Positions 1-7,936 are shown, counted from the first letter of the stretch. The stretch is DNA of 60,780 nucleotides from Actinomycetales bacterium (GCA_002919305.1 PKFB01000078.1:1-60780); one strand, 5' to 3'. Program-made: numbers and translations. The notes: a model not told the origin generated them from the letters alone.

Positions 1-215
1 GACGTTCCCGCCCCACGGGCGCTGATCACGCACCGTCCTTTGGGGTTCTCGGGTTGGGGATCACCGAGAGCCTTGCCGGTGGGACGGCCAGGAGACAGTG
101 CGGATCGCGCAGGAGCCGGGACCGCGTGTTGTCGTGGTGGCACCTCCTTTCGGCTCTGCCGGGGGGATCGAGCCGGCGGCGGATGTCCGGGCCAGGAAAT
201 GCCGCCGGCTCCCGC

Positions 216-243
216 TTTATAAGGCGCGCCGTGACCTTGTCAC
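216..243 (-). promoter_or_regulatory. putative leftward promoter with palindrome over the -35
   Basis: On the minus strand GTGACA (243-238) and TATAAA (221-216) are 16 nt apart, a reasonable housekeeping sigma-factor promoter. The -35 lies inside the 13-bp palindrome GTGAC-CTT-GTCAC (231-243), which could be a repressor site. Transcription would run off the left edge. Confidence 0.35.
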
Positions 244-286
244 CGGGATGATGGTTGTCGCGAAGTCTGGTCGGAAAGTCAGGGTG

Positions 287-336
287 GGCAAGGCATAGCG
301 CCTTGCCGGGTGGTGTGGCAGGGCGTAGGCCCTGCC
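287..336. repeat. two tandem hairpins of the same design
   Basis: The first hairpin is GGCAAGGC-N5-GCCTTGCC (287-307) and the second is GGCAGGGC-N4-GCCCTGCC (317-336). Both have perfect 8-bp stems. They differ by one base pair, A-T to G-C, so pairing is preserved. No U-tract follows, so they are not classic terminators. They may be a leader-RNA structure or a small palindromic repeat family. Confidence 0.45.
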
Positions 337-414
337 CTGGTGCTGTAGGGCGGCCTGCTGCCGGGGGCCTCGAGTCTGGTGGTACGTCGGTGTGGTCACT
401 GTCGGTGCCTCATC

Positions 415-432
415 TGTGGGAGCGCTCCCACA
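415..432. promoter_or_regulatory. CebR/LacI-type operator palindrome
   Basis: TGTGGGAGCGCTCCCACA is a perfect 18-bp palindrome. Its 14-bp core TGGGAGCGCTCCCA (417-430) equals the published consensus of the cello-oligosaccharide repressor CebR in Streptomyces. A minus-strand TTGACC (442-437) lies just upstream of it for leftward transcription, so the site would sit in the promoter. No sugar-use gene is in the window, so the target is presumably to the left. Confidence 0.65.
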
Positions 433-591
433 AGGGGGTCAATGGGACTGTACCGCCACCGTCGAAGTTACGAAAGACACCTGGCGATATTAGATCGGAC
501 ATCAGGCGGACATGTGCTTGACATGTGTGTGCTCAGGCTTAACCGGCAGGCTTCCTACCAGTCATAACGCTTGCTGGCCGCGCTTAACCGC

Positions 592-612
592 GTCGCTGAC
601 ATGATCAGCGAC
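592..612. repeat. inverted repeat GTCGCTGA-N5-TCAGCGAC
   Basis: This is a perfect 8-bp stem with a 5-nt loop. It is followed by a wider inverted pair ACCGTCACC (621-629) and GGTGACGGT (669-677). Together they suggest a structured RNA or operator region, but no function is recognised. Confidence 0.3.
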
Positions 613-737
613 CTATGGGAACCGTCACCGTGTTGTGACATCGAGAACAGGGTTTGTGGCGCGGATATGGTGACGGTGAGTAATAAGTGACAGAAGGGTG
701 ACGAGTTAAACGTCTGCTGTGTCATATGTATGTGGTA

Positions 738-772
738 CTGACCTATATGACCGCCTGGTCAATATTTGTCAG
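738..772 (-). terminator. possible terminator after the alcohol dehydrogenase gene
   Basis: An imperfect inverted repeat (CTGACC... to ...GTCAG) with inner GACC/GGTC pairing and AT-rich arms lies just past the minus-strand stop at 787. It is a plausible factor-independent or processing hairpin. There is no clean U-tract. Confidence 0.3.
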
Positions 773-786
773 GCTGAGTAGCTCCC

Positions 787-1974
787 TCACGACGAAGCCG
801 ACAGATCCGGGTGGAAGACCGCGCGTAGACAGCCGTCCTCCTTGTGCTTGAACAGCCGATAGCCTCTGGGCCCGTCCTCCAACGGCATCGGATGCGTCGC
901 CAAATACCCGGGGTCGATGTCACCGGCGCTCATCCGCTCCAGCACGATCGGGATATAGCGCTGCGCGTGTTGCTGCCCCATCCGTAGCGTCAACCCCTTG
1001 TTCATGGCGGCCCCGAGCGGGAACTTGTCCACCCAACCGCCGAAGACACCCACGATGGAGACGGTGCCGCCTTTACGGCACGCCTGGATGGCCTGGCGAA
1101 GCGCGGTCGGCCGATCGCTGTGTAGCCGCAGGGCGTGCTTGACCCGGTCATAGGCGTACGCCGGCCCGGTGCCGTGCGCCTCCATACCCACCGCCTCGAT
1201 ACACGCGTCCGGCCCGCGGCCGGCGGTCAGCTCACGCAACGCCTCCAGAACATCGGTCTGGGTGTAATCCAGGGTTTCGACCCCCAGTCGCTGTTGTGCG
1301 ATCTGGAGACGGTCGGGAAGCCGGTCGATGATGATGACCCGACCCGCGCCCATCAACATCGCCGCACGGGCCGCCATTTGCCCCACACCGCCGGCGCCCC
1401 ACACCGCCACCACATCGCCGGGAGACAGGTTGCACATATCCGCCGCCATCCAGCCGGTGGGGACCGCATCCGACGCGAAGACGGCCTGATCGTCAGAGAG
1501 GTTCCCGGGGACGCGGAACGCGCCGTGCCGCGCGAAGGGCACCCGGACGTACTCGGCGTGGCTGCCTGCGAAGCCGCCGGTGACGTGTGAATAGCCGAAG
1601 ATCGCCGCGGGGGAGTGACCCCATAACCGTTCCGGGATCCCGGCGTTGGGGTTGGAGTTGTCACACAGGGACCACTCCCCGCGCTGGCAGTACCAACAGG
1701 CGCCGCAACCGATGATGGAGCCCACCACCACACGGTCGCCCACCCGAAGATCACCGGCCTTGGGGCCGACCTCCACGATCTCCCCCAGGAATTCGTGCCC
1801 CAGAATGTCGCCCTCCCGCATCGCGGGCAGATACCCGTCGAGCAGATGCAGGTCTGAGCCACACACGCTGCTGGCGGTGACCTTCACGATCGCGTCCCCC
1901 TCGTTGAGGATGGTGGGGTCGGGCACTGTCTCCACCGTCACGGAATCCACGCCGGTCCAGCACAGCGCCTTCAT
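787..1974 (-). CDS. zinc-dependent alcohol dehydrogenase (FdhA-like MDR family)
   Basis: A 395-residue medium-chain dehydrogenase. The catalytic zinc site is visible as Cys38 and GHE 59-61. The structural zinc cysteines are 90, 93, 96 and 104. A Rossmann motif (WGAGGVGQ) lies near residue 195. Length and the long insertion before the C-terminus match the glutathione-independent formaldehyde/aldehyde dehydrogenase-like branch rather than short MDR alcohol dehydrogenases. It is expected to oxidise an alcohol or hydrated aldehyde with NAD(P); the substrate is not predictable. Its ATG overlaps the stop of the upstream SRPBCC gene as ATGA, so the two are translationally coupled. The same pairing of an SRPBCC/cyclase protein and a threonine-dehydrogenase-like MDR occurs in other actinobacteria. 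Confidence 0.9.
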   Translation of the reverse strand: MKALCWTGVDSVTVETVPDPTILNEGDAIVKVTASSVCGSDLHLLDGYLPAMREGDILGHEFLGEIVEVGPKAGDLRVGDRVVVGSIIGCGACWYCQRGEWSLCDNSNPNAGIPERLWGHSPAAIFGYSHVTGGFAGSHAEYVRVPFARHGAFRVPGNLSDDQAVFASDAVPTGWMAADMCNLSPGDVVAVWGAGGVGQMAARAAMLMGAGRVIIIDRLPDRLQIAQQRLGVETLDYTQTDVLEALRELTAGRGPDACIEAVGMEAHGTGPAYAYDRVKHALRLHSDRPTALRQAIQACRKGGTVSIVGVFGGWVDKFPLGAAMNKGLTLRMGQQHAQRYIPIVLERMSAGDIDPGYLATHPMPLEDGPRGYRLFKHKEDGCLRAVFHPDLSASS

Positions 1975-2615
1975 GGCCGTCCTCCCGCCGCCACTCGCTC
2001 GACCACCAGCCGGGTTATCCGTTCCTGGGTGCGATCGCGTCCGGTCGGTTGCCCGGCGACACGGATCACCTCACCGCACTCCAGGAGTTGCTTCACCCGG
2101 CGCAGCACGTCGCGGAGCAGGTGGTCCAGATCCTGGCCAGTCAGCGTGGCCAGCGCTGTACTGATCACGCTGGTAGGTGCCTGCTGCTCCAACGTCACCT
2201 TGACCTCAGTGCCGCGGTCACCAGGCGCGGCCCGGCACTCGATCCGCCCGTGGTAGGGAGGCGATGAGTCCTCGGTCCGCCAAACCAGGAGCCGGTCCGG
2301 CTCCTCGATGACGATCCGGGTGATGAAGACAAGCTCGTCGTCCGGACCGGCTACCCGCCACCGAAACCGCCCCTGACCGAGGCCATCGATCGCGACAACC
2401 CGGTCGAGGGCGGTCTGCAGCCGGGTGGGATCGCGCAAGAAGCGGTACACCTCAGAAGGGGGGAGCCCAATGGTGATCCCCCGTACCAGCGGCCCGTCTC
2501 CCCGAACCGCCCGGTGCGCCGCCGCCAGTCCAGCACGGGCGGCCTTGGCGCCGATCACGAACCCGGCGGTGACCGCAGCGCCGGCCGCCAGTCGGAGTCT
2601 GTTTCGCGTCGTCAT
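1971..2615 (-). CDS. SRPBCC family protein (polyketide cyclase/START-like)
   Basis: A 214-residue protein. A short N-terminal hydrophobic stretch (about residues 8-25) is followed by a helix-grip SRPBCC domain. The domain carries the typical motifs 'PPSEVYRFLRDPTRL' and 'RWRVAGPDDELVF', and ends in a helix about residues 150-175. The ATG at 2615 is chosen because GGAGGAG lies 5-6 nt before it; the longer frame lacks such a site. The gene is first in a two-gene unit and overlaps the dehydrogenase start by 4 bp. SRPBCC domains bind hydrophobic ligands. The ligand is unknown, so a role in the same pathway as the dehydrogenase is inference. Confidence 0.75.
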   Translation of the reverse strand: MTTRNRLRLAAGAAVTAGFVIGAKAARAGLAAAHRAVRGDGPLVRGITIGLPPSEVYRFLRDPTRLQTALDRVVAIDGLGQGRFRWRVAGPDDELVFITRIVIEEPDRLLVWRTEDSSPPYHGRIECRAAPGDRGTEVKVTLEQQAPTSVISTALATLTGQDLDHLLRDVLRRVKQLLECGEVIRVAGQPTGRDRTQERITRLVVERVAAGGRP

Positions 2616-3003
2616 GATCACTCCTCCGATGTCCGGGGATGGGTCGGGCCTACCCGGGTGGCGGGGCGCGCTAACCCGCCAACGGCTCGACTGTTGGGTG
2701 CAAAGAGCAGGACGGGGCCGTGACGGTGACATGTGAGCGCGTGCCTGACTTTGCAATCCCTGAGCCTTTTTGGCCGGTCGCGGTTTTCTCAGGGCTCGTC
2801 ATTGCGTCCTGATGACGCTGCGGACGCGCTGATCGGTGACCGCACCACGTCATACGTCAGAACGCAGGTGGGATCACTCGTGCGTTATCTGAGGACGCGG
2901 AACATATCAGATGTCTATCGAATAATAGGTATTCACGTGATGTAGTTCGCATGTCAGAACATCTCACCATCGAGGTGATCGATTGCGTCGTGAGGTGAAC
3001 GAG
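2616..3003. other. divergent intergenic region
   Basis: This lies between the minus-strand SRPBCC gene and the plus-strand methyltransferase and should hold two promoters. An AT-rich inverted repeat GAATA-N5-TATTC (2920-2934) lies about 70 bp before the methyltransferase and may be an operator. No coding region is supported. Confidence 0.4.
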
Positions 3004-3888
3004 GTGAGCGGTGTCAGGACACAGCAACCGGAAGCTCCCGCTTTTTTAAGCGGAATCGATCGGACCGCTTTCGGAAGCGTCGTGCTGCGCGCGGAGGAGA
3101 GCGGACGGCCGGATCGACTCTTCAACGATCCGTACGCGCGGCTGTTCGTGGATGCGGCCGGTGTGGACTGGTCGCGATGGTCGAACGCGCCGGCGACGGG
3201 ATGGGGCTTACTGGAGTTGCTGGCGGACCAGGTGGCGGTGCGTACCCGATTCCTGGATGAGGCGTCGTTGGAGGCGACCCAGAGCGGGTGCGGCCAGGTC
3301 GTCATTGTGGGAGCGGGGATGGATACGCGCGCCTTCCGGCTCAACTGGCCCGCCGACACCCGGGTCTTCGACGTGGACGTCGCCGATGTCCTGGCGTTCC
3401 GGAGCACCGCTTTGGCGAAAGTACGCGCGGTGCCACGCTGCCACCATGTGGAGGTCGCGGCGGATCTGAACGGGGATTGGGCGACCGCGCTTTATGAGGC
3501 GGGTTTCCAGCCGCAACTGCCGACCGTCTGGTTAGCGGAGGGAATCCTCTACAGCCTGTCTGCATCCGAGGCTGATCGATTCCTGCGCACCCTGACCGGG
3601 CTGTCCGCACCCGGCAGCGTGTTGGCCGCGGACCACATCGAGGACTGGGACACCCTCCGGGCGGCCCGGGCGGCGATCTCCGCCGAATTGGTGACGCTGT
3701 GGCGGGGCGGCCCGACCGGTGGCCCCGACTCCTGGCTGCGCGGGCACGGCTGGCAGCCCACGGTCCGGGAGATCGACGCGGTCGCCGTGGCCTACGGCCG
3801 CCCGGTGCCCTTGGCGTTCGACCCGACCCTGCACGGCTCCGGTCGCGCCTGGCTGTTCACCGCCCGGTTTCCGGGACGGACGCCCTGA
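3004..3888 (+). CDS. class I SAM-dependent methyltransferase (LCM/PPM family)
   Basis: About 294 residues from GTG 3004, with GAGG 8 nt upstream; TTG 2983 is an alternative start. N-terminal 'DRTAFGSVVLRAEE' and 'NDPYARLFVD', then the SAM-binding 'VVIVGAGMDTRAFRL' followed by 'VFDVDVADVL', identify the leucine-carboxyl-methyltransferase-like O-methyltransferases common in actinobacteria (the TIGR00027 type). 'TVWLAEGILYSL' is the usual later motif. Members methylate carboxylates or small metabolites, and the substrate here is unknown. A TetR gene follows on the same strand after about 155 bp but has its own leaderless promoter. Confidence 0.85.
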   Translation: MSGVRTQQPEAPAFLSGIDRTAFGSVVLRAEESGRPDRLFNDPYARLFVDAAGVDWSRWSNAPATGWGLLELLADQVAVRTRFLDEASLEATQSGCGQVVIVGAGMDTRAFRLNWPADTRVFDVDVADVLAFRSTALAKVRAVPRCHHVEVAADLNGDWATALYEAGFQPQLPTVWLAEGILYSLSASEADRFLRTLTGLSAPGSVLAADHIEDWDTLRAARAAISAELVTLWRGGPTGGPDSWLRGHGWQPTVREIDAVAVAYGRPVPLAFDPTLHGSGRAWLFTARFPGRTP

Positions 3889-3910
3889 GCCGGCTTCGCC
3901 AGCCAGCGCC

Positions 3911-3925
3911 GCCGCTGACAGCGGC
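3911..3925 (+). terminator. short hairpin after the methyltransferase gene
   Basis: GCCGCT-GAC-AGCGGC is a perfect 6-bp stem with a 3-nt loop, 22 bp past the stop. It has no U-tract and is a weak terminator candidate. Confidence 0.3.
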
Positions 3926-4030
3926 CCGCGTGTCATCCCGCGCTGGGGCAGCAACCCGAACCGCGTACCCCAATCGCGGGCTTCCCGGACCGGAAAAGAC
4001 ATGTGGAACTCACAGTCCGCGCAGAACGCC

Positions 4031-4036
4031 TACACT
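4031..4036 (+). promoter_or_regulatory. leaderless -10 element (TACACT) for the TetR gene
   Basis: TACACT ends 7 nt before ATG 4044, so transcription would start at or next to the start codon. No Shine-Dalgarno sequence is present. Confidence 0.55.
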
Positions 4037-4043
4037 CAGCGTC

Positions 4044-4649
4044 ATGGCTTTCACCGAAAGGTCTGAGGGTACACGGAAGGCCATACTGGCGGCGGCCCGC
4101 ACACTCTTCACCGAACGGGGATATGAAGGGACGACAATCCGCGCCGTGGCCTCGGTGGTCGGGGTCGATCCGTCGATGGTGATGCGGTACTACGGCAGCA
4201 AGGTGGGGCTGTTCAGTGCCGCGGTCGATCTGGATCTGCGTTTGAACGAGATCCCTCCGGTCCCGCACAACCAGGTGGGGGAGGCGCTGCTGCGCCACGT
4301 GCTGTCCCGCTGGGAGACCGACCCAGCCGCCGACCCAATCATGATCATGTTGCGGTCGGCGAGCACGCATCCCGTGGCCGCCGAGCACGCGCGTACCCTC
4401 CTGGAGGGGCAGATCGCCGCGTTCATCACCCGGACCATCGGCTGGGACAGCGCGGAGGCCACCTCACGGGCAGGGCTGATCAGCGCTCAGTTGCTTGGAC
4501 TGGCGCTGACCCGCTACATCGTGGAGCTGCCGTCCGTGGTCAAGATGGACATGGAGAGTCTGGTGACCGCGGTGGCCCCGGTGGTGCGGCACTACCTGAC
4601 CGGCGAACTGGGGGACGCCCCGACAGCTGTCACGGGAGCGTGGCCATAA
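4044..4649 (+). CDS. TetR/AcrR family transcriptional regulator
   Basis: A 201-residue protein with an N-terminal TetR helix-turn-helix at about residues 9-55 ('TRKAILAAARTLF', 'TTIRAVASVVGV', 'MVMRYYGSKVGLF'). The C-terminal half is an all-helical ligand-binding and dimer domain of the TetR_C type. The ATG is preceded by a TACACT -10 element with no ribosome site, so a leaderless start is preferred to the longer in-frame extension into the methyltransferase gene. Its 3' end overlaps that of the convergent synthetase gene by 20 bp. The targets could be itself, the methyltransferase or the synthetase; nothing in the sequence decides. Confidence 0.85.
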   Translation: MAFTERSEGTRKAILAAARTLFTERGYEGTTIRAVASVVGVDPSMVMRYYGSKVGLFSAAVDLDLRLNEIPPVPHNQVGEALLRHVLSRWETDPAADPIMIMLRSASTHPVAAEHARTLLEGQIAAFITRTIGWDSAEATSRAGLISAQLLGLALTRYIVELPSVVKMDMESLVTAVAPVVRHYLTGELGDAPTAVTGAWP

Positions 4650-6333
4650 CCCGCTGAACCTCCGCCACCAGGTCACGGAGGGGAACCCGTGTGGTGTCCC
4701 CGGTCGCGCGGATGGTCAACTCGACCACTCCGTCGGCCAGGCCGCGCTTGCCGACCGTGACCCGCAGCGGGATGCCGACCAGCTCCACATCTCGGAACTT
4801 CACGCCAGCCCGTTCCCGCCGATCATCCACGATCACGTCGACACCTGCCGCGCGAAGGTCGCGGTAGATGTCCTCGCCGGCCGCGATCACTGAATCGTCG
4901 GGTTGAGCGGTGACGACCGCCACCTGGAACGGGGCGACCGCCAACGGCCAGACGATTCCCCGGTCGTCGTGGTGGTACTCCACAACGGCCGCCAAGGCCC
5001 GCTCGACCCCGAGCGCATAACCACCCATGACGGGGGCCGTGCGGCGCCCTTCGGCGTCCAACACGCTCACCCCGAAGGCCTCGGCGTACCGCTGCCCGAG
5101 CGGACGGAGGCGACCGACCGCCATAGCGCGCTGTACCTGCAGGGGCCGGTCACAGGTCGGGCAGGGCTCGCCGGCGCGGATGGCGCGCAGGTCGGCCCAG
5201 CGGCCCACGGCGATGTCCCGCTCGATGTCGACGCCCCGCAGGTGAACATCGTCGATGTTGGCGCCGGTGAACATGTCGCGGCGGCCTCGCAGCGCTTCAT
5301 CGGCGATGATCGGCAGATCGGTCACCCCGACCGCGCCGAGACTGCCGGGAGACGCGCCCAGCGCGCCGCGGATCTCGTCCGCCTCCGCCGGGCGGACCGC
5401 GCTGGCGCCCGTGGCGGCGAGGAGTTTCCGCTCCACCAGGGTGTGATCGCCGCGGAGCAGCACCAAGGTGAGCTGACCGTCCACCGCGTACACCAAGGTC
5501 TTGATTTGCCGGTCGGCCGGCGCGTCAAACCGGGTCGCCAGATCGTCGATGGTGCGTGCCCCTGGCGTGTCGAAGCGTTCCGGCTTCGGCAGGCCAGGAG
5601 CGTCCACGGTCTGGGGGAGTCGGGAGGTGGCCCTGTCCAGCTCGGCGGCGTAGCCGCACGCCGCACAGTGCGCCACCTCATCCTCGCCCGCCGCCGACGG
5701 GCACATGAACTCCGTGGAGGCCGATCCGCCCGACGGGGCGTCGAAGCTCACTACCGGGATCACCGGGATGTCCAGCCGCGCGAAGATGCGCTCACAGGCG
5801 GCCTGGTGTGCCTTCAACGCCCGGTCCAGCCCATCAGGGGACAGATCAAAGCTGTAGGAGTTCAGCAGTGTGAACTCCCGGGTCCGCGCCAGCCCGGCCC
5901 GCGGCCGCGGCTCATCCCGGTACGCGGTTTGGAACTGGTACCAGATCTGCGGCAGCTGCTTGTACGAACTCAACTCCGCCGCCAGCGCGGCGGCGCCCTC
6001 TTCGTAGCTCACCGCCAGCGCCGCGTCGCCCCCCTTACGGTCCCAGAGCCGAAACAGCGGCTCATCGGGGGCGTCCCAACGGCCACTGCGCTGCCACAGC
6101 GGTGCCGGGAGCATCGTGGGGAGGGCGACCTCCTGGGCGCCGATGGCCTCCAGCTCCTCCCGGATGACGGCCATCACCTTGGCCCGTACCCGGACCGCAA
6201 GCGGCAGCAGACTGTAATGGCCGGGCATCGCCTGTCGAATGTAACCGGCGCGCAGCAGTAACCGGTGACCGGGGGTATCGGCCTCCGCGGGATCCTCGCG
6301 GAGGGTCGGGATGTACATCCAAGACCAACGCAT
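4630..6333 (-). CDS. proS: divergent prolyl-tRNA synthetase (class II, with editing domain)
   Basis: 567 residues with the full bacterial ProRS layout. Motif 2 is at about 138-162 (YRDE then R150-T-R152-EF). A YbaK-like INS editing domain is at about 240-390, with the editing lysine equivalent at K278. Motif 3 is near 437-463, followed by an anticodon-binding domain. Two cysteine pairs (223/226 and 391/394) resemble those of Gram-positive enzymes. Several near-invariant blocks deviate: THEE is SYEE (109-112), MKDAYSF is LLNSYSF (156-162), GHIFQLG is GRLRPLG (407-413), and the YGIGV(S/T)R block is YALGVER (439-445). It may be a second, specialised copy. It could charge proline normally, be drug-resistant, or act on another substrate. 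The housekeeping copy is not in this window, which proves nothing by itself. Confidence 0.8.
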   Translation of the reverse strand: MRWSWMYIPTLREDPAEADTPGHRLLLRAGYIRQAMPGHYSLLPLAVRVRAKVMAVIREELEAIGAQEVALPTMLPAPLWQRSGRWDAPDEPLFRLWDRKGGDAALAVSYEEGAAALAAELSSYKQLPQIWYQFQTAYRDEPRPRAGLARTREFTLLNSYSFDLSPDGLDRALKAHQAACERIFARLDIPVIPVVSFDAPSGGSASTEFMCPSAAGEDEVAHCAACGYAAELDRATSRLPQTVDAPGLPKPERFDTPGARTIDDLATRFDAPADRQIKTLVYAVDGQLTLVLLRGDHTLVERKLLAATGASAVRPAEADEIRGALGASPGSLGAVGVTDLPIIADEALRGRRDMFTGANIDDVHLRGVDIERDIAVGRWADLRAIRAGEPCPTCDRPLQVQRAMAVGRLRPLGQRYAEAFGVSVLDAEGRRTAPVMGGYALGVERALAAVVEYHHDDRGIVWPLAVAPFQVAVVTAQPDDSVIAAGEDIYRDLRAAGVDVIVDDRRERAGVKFRDVELVGIPLRVTVGKRGLADGVVELTIRATGDTTRVPLRDLVAEVQRVMATLP

Positions 6334-6472
6334 GGGCGGAACCTTCGATGACGAGGCGGGGGAGGCGGCGCGGGTGCAGCTGACGTGAGGGCACGACGTC
6401 CGGCCGGAGCGCCGGTTGGGCCCGGCGTCACCGGCCGTGTCTTACGGGTCTCACCGTTGTATCGGCCGTGCC

Positions 6473-7126
6473 TCACCAGCCGCGAGCGTGCCACTCGGGC
6501 AGGTGCGGGCGTTCGGCGCCCAAGGTCGAGTCGGCGCCGTGGCCGGGATAGAACCAGGTTTCGTCAGGCAGCCTGCCGAACAGCTTGGTTTCGACGTCGT
6601 TGATCAGGGAGCGGAAGTTATCCGGGTTACCCCTGGTGTTGCCGACACCTCCGGGGAACAGGGAGTCTCCGGTGAACAGGTGCGGGATACCGTGCGGGTC
6701 GCGGTACAGAAGTGCGATCGACCCGGGGGTGTGCCCCACCAGGTGGATCACTTCCAGCGTGCACCTTCCCACCTGGATGGTGTCCCCATCCACCACCGTA
6801 TCGGTGATCACAGGGAGTGGCTTGGCGTCGAGTGGATGCGCCAGCGACCGCGCGCCGGTGGCCTCCACTACCGCGGCCAAGGCACCCCAGTGGTCAGCGT
6901 GCTGGTGGGTGGTGACGACGGTCTCCACGGAAGCGGGTCCGATCAACTCCAGCAGCCGTTCGGGTTCGGCTGCGGCGTCGATGAGCAGCTGTGTGCCGGT
7001 GGCGCGGCAACGCAGCAGGTAGGCGTTGTTGTCCATGGGCCCCACCGACAGCTTGCTGATCGTCAGCTCCGGGAGTTCTCGAACGTCAGGCGGGCCGCCT
7101 GGTCGGACATTGCCCGTGTACGCCAT
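6473..7126 (-). CDS. MBL-fold metallo-hydrolase
   Basis: A 217-residue metallo-beta-lactamase-fold protein. The metal signature THQHADH (HxHxDH) is near residue 95. Further ligand positions are in 'VGHTPGSI', 'FTGDSLFPGGVG' and 'YPGHG', in glyoxalase-II-like order. It should be a cytoplasmic hydrolase of thioesters or related esters; the substrate is unknown. The ATG at 7126 is preferred to the longer frame because TACGAT ends 6 nt upstream, a leaderless arrangement. It lies next to the mycothiol-dependent isomerase relative and uvrA, a neighbourhood shared by many actinobacteria. A role in thiol-adduct detoxification is possible but inferred. Confidence 0.85.
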   Translation of the reverse strand: MAYTGNVRPGGPPDVRELPELTISKLSVGPMDNNAYLLRCRATGTQLLIDAAAEPERLLELIGPASVETVVTTHQHADHWGALAAVVEATGARSLAHPLDAKPLPVITDTVVDGDTIQVGRCTLEVIHLVGHTPGSIALLYRDPHGIPHLFTGDSLFPGGVGNTRGNPDNFRSLINDVETKLFGRLPDETWFYPGHGADSTLGAERPHLPEWHARGW

Positions 7127-7132
7127 TCCCGG

Positions 7133-7138
7133 ATCGTA
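7133..7138 (-). promoter_or_regulatory. leaderless -10 element (TACGAT) for the MBL hydrolase gene
   Basis: On the minus strand TACGAT is followed by 6 nt and then ATG 7126. No separate Shine-Dalgarno sequence is seen. Confidence 0.5.
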
Positions 7139-7197
7139 CTGAAACCAACCGTCCCGCCGCCCAGGAACCCACCGTTCACCGGGCCGCCGCACGGCCG

Positions 7198-7923
7198 CTA
7201 CAGCCAGTCGGGGACCGTGGGGAGTGGGCCCTCCGGCTCCACCTGCAGCCCGGCTCCGTCGGCTCGGCCAGTGAGCCAGGCGGCGAGCAGGTACGCCGGT
7301 CCGCTCACGGTTGGGATGCCTGATCGGCCAGTGGGGTCCCCGACGGTCAACTCATGCCCAAGGTCGGTGGCGTGGACTACAAAAGGAGAAGCCACCTCGG
7401 TCCGGCTCAGGTCGTCGCAGACCTCGTGCAACAGCCGGTGGCTGAAAGAGTCCGGCCAGTCGGCGGGACGGTAGGCGAGTCCAAGATCGACATGGTGCAC
7501 CTCGACCTCCCGTAGCCGGGACCAGATCACCTCGATCGCCGGACGATCCCGCTCCCGCCAGCGGACGATGACGCTCCAGGCCTCTGGCTTCAGTTCCCTG
7601 GCCGCCGCCGCGAACGCGGCCGCGGACTGCTCCAAATCGGCGACCTGCTCCGCGGCCGGTCTGCCGGCTCCCGCCTCAATACCAGCGGCCCGAGCCTCCC
7701 AGCTGGGGTAGGGCGGGGTCTCAATTCCTGTGGCGGCCCAGTACAGCAGGTTGCGGTGCCCATCACCACTACGCGCCACATGGGTCAGGACATGCCCGAT
7801 AGTCCAGTTCGGCAGCGCTGACGGTGCGGCGATGTCAGCGTCGCTGAGTTGGCGGGCGGTGTGTAGTAAGCGAGCGGTCGCCTGCTCCACCTCGGAGAGC
7901 AGAGCCAGTGGGTCGGTGATCAT
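7198..7923 (-). CDS. maleylpyruvate isomerase family mycothiol-dependent enzyme
   Basis: 241 residues from ATG 7923. The N-terminal DinB-like four-helix domain carries 'NWTIGHVLTHVARSGDGH', whose His48 corresponds to a zinc ligand of mycothiol-dependent maleylpyruvate isomerase. The 'REVEVHHVDLG' segment supplies the Glu-x3-His pair. A small C-terminal domain follows, ending in 'GPAYLLAAWLTGR'. Family members use mycothiol for isomerisation, detoxification or transfer reactions, and this paralogue's substrate is unknown. The start is set by TACGGT 7 nt upstream (leaderless). The gene points away from rsgA and towards the MBL gene, with 71 bp between coding parts. Confidence 0.85.
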   Translation of the reverse strand: MITDPLALLSEVEQATARLLHTARQLSDADIAAPSALPNWTIGHVLTHVARSGDGHRNLLYWAATGIETPPYPSWEARAAGIEAGAGRPAAEQVADLEQSAAAFAAAARELKPEAWSVIVRWRERDRPAIEVIWSRLREVEVHHVDLGLAYRPADWPDSFSHRLLHEVCDDLSRTEVASPFVVHATDLGHELTVGDPTGRSGIPTVSGPAYLLAAWLTGRADGAGLQVEPEGPLPTVPDWL

Positions 7924-7930
7924 GGCAAGC

Positions 7931-7936
7931 ACCGTA
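7931..7936 (-). promoter_or_regulatory. leaderless -10 element (TACGGT) for the isomerase-family gene
   Basis: On the minus strand TACGGT is followed by 7 nt and ATG 7923, fitting a leaderless transcript. Confidence 0.5.

Larger units (their letters stand above)
1..786. other. gene-free stretch at left edge; regulatory region
   Basis: No reading frame here has convincing protein character, and the short frames present overlap each other on both strands. The region holds a perfect LacI-type operator (415-432), a leftward promoter (216-243), two related hairpins (287-336) and further inverted repeats (592-612; 621-629 with 669-677; 738-772). On the minus strand a perfect anti-Shine-Dalgarno complement (AAAGGAGGTG, 150-141) lies below the promoter. 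A frame starting at GTG 143-141 stays open to the edge, and another candidate start (GTG 34-32 or 30-28) lies nearer the edge. I infer that a leftward gene begins here and continues outside the window. Confidence 0.5.

Noticed and set aside
40-521. Several short plus-strand frames at the left edge
   Set aside because: They overlap each other, have Arg/Gly/Pro-biased sequences and lie over palindromes and promoter-like sites.
4903-6261. 452-residue plus-strand frame across the prolyl-tRNA synthetase gene
   Set aside because: Antisense shadow; the minus strand has all ProRS motifs.
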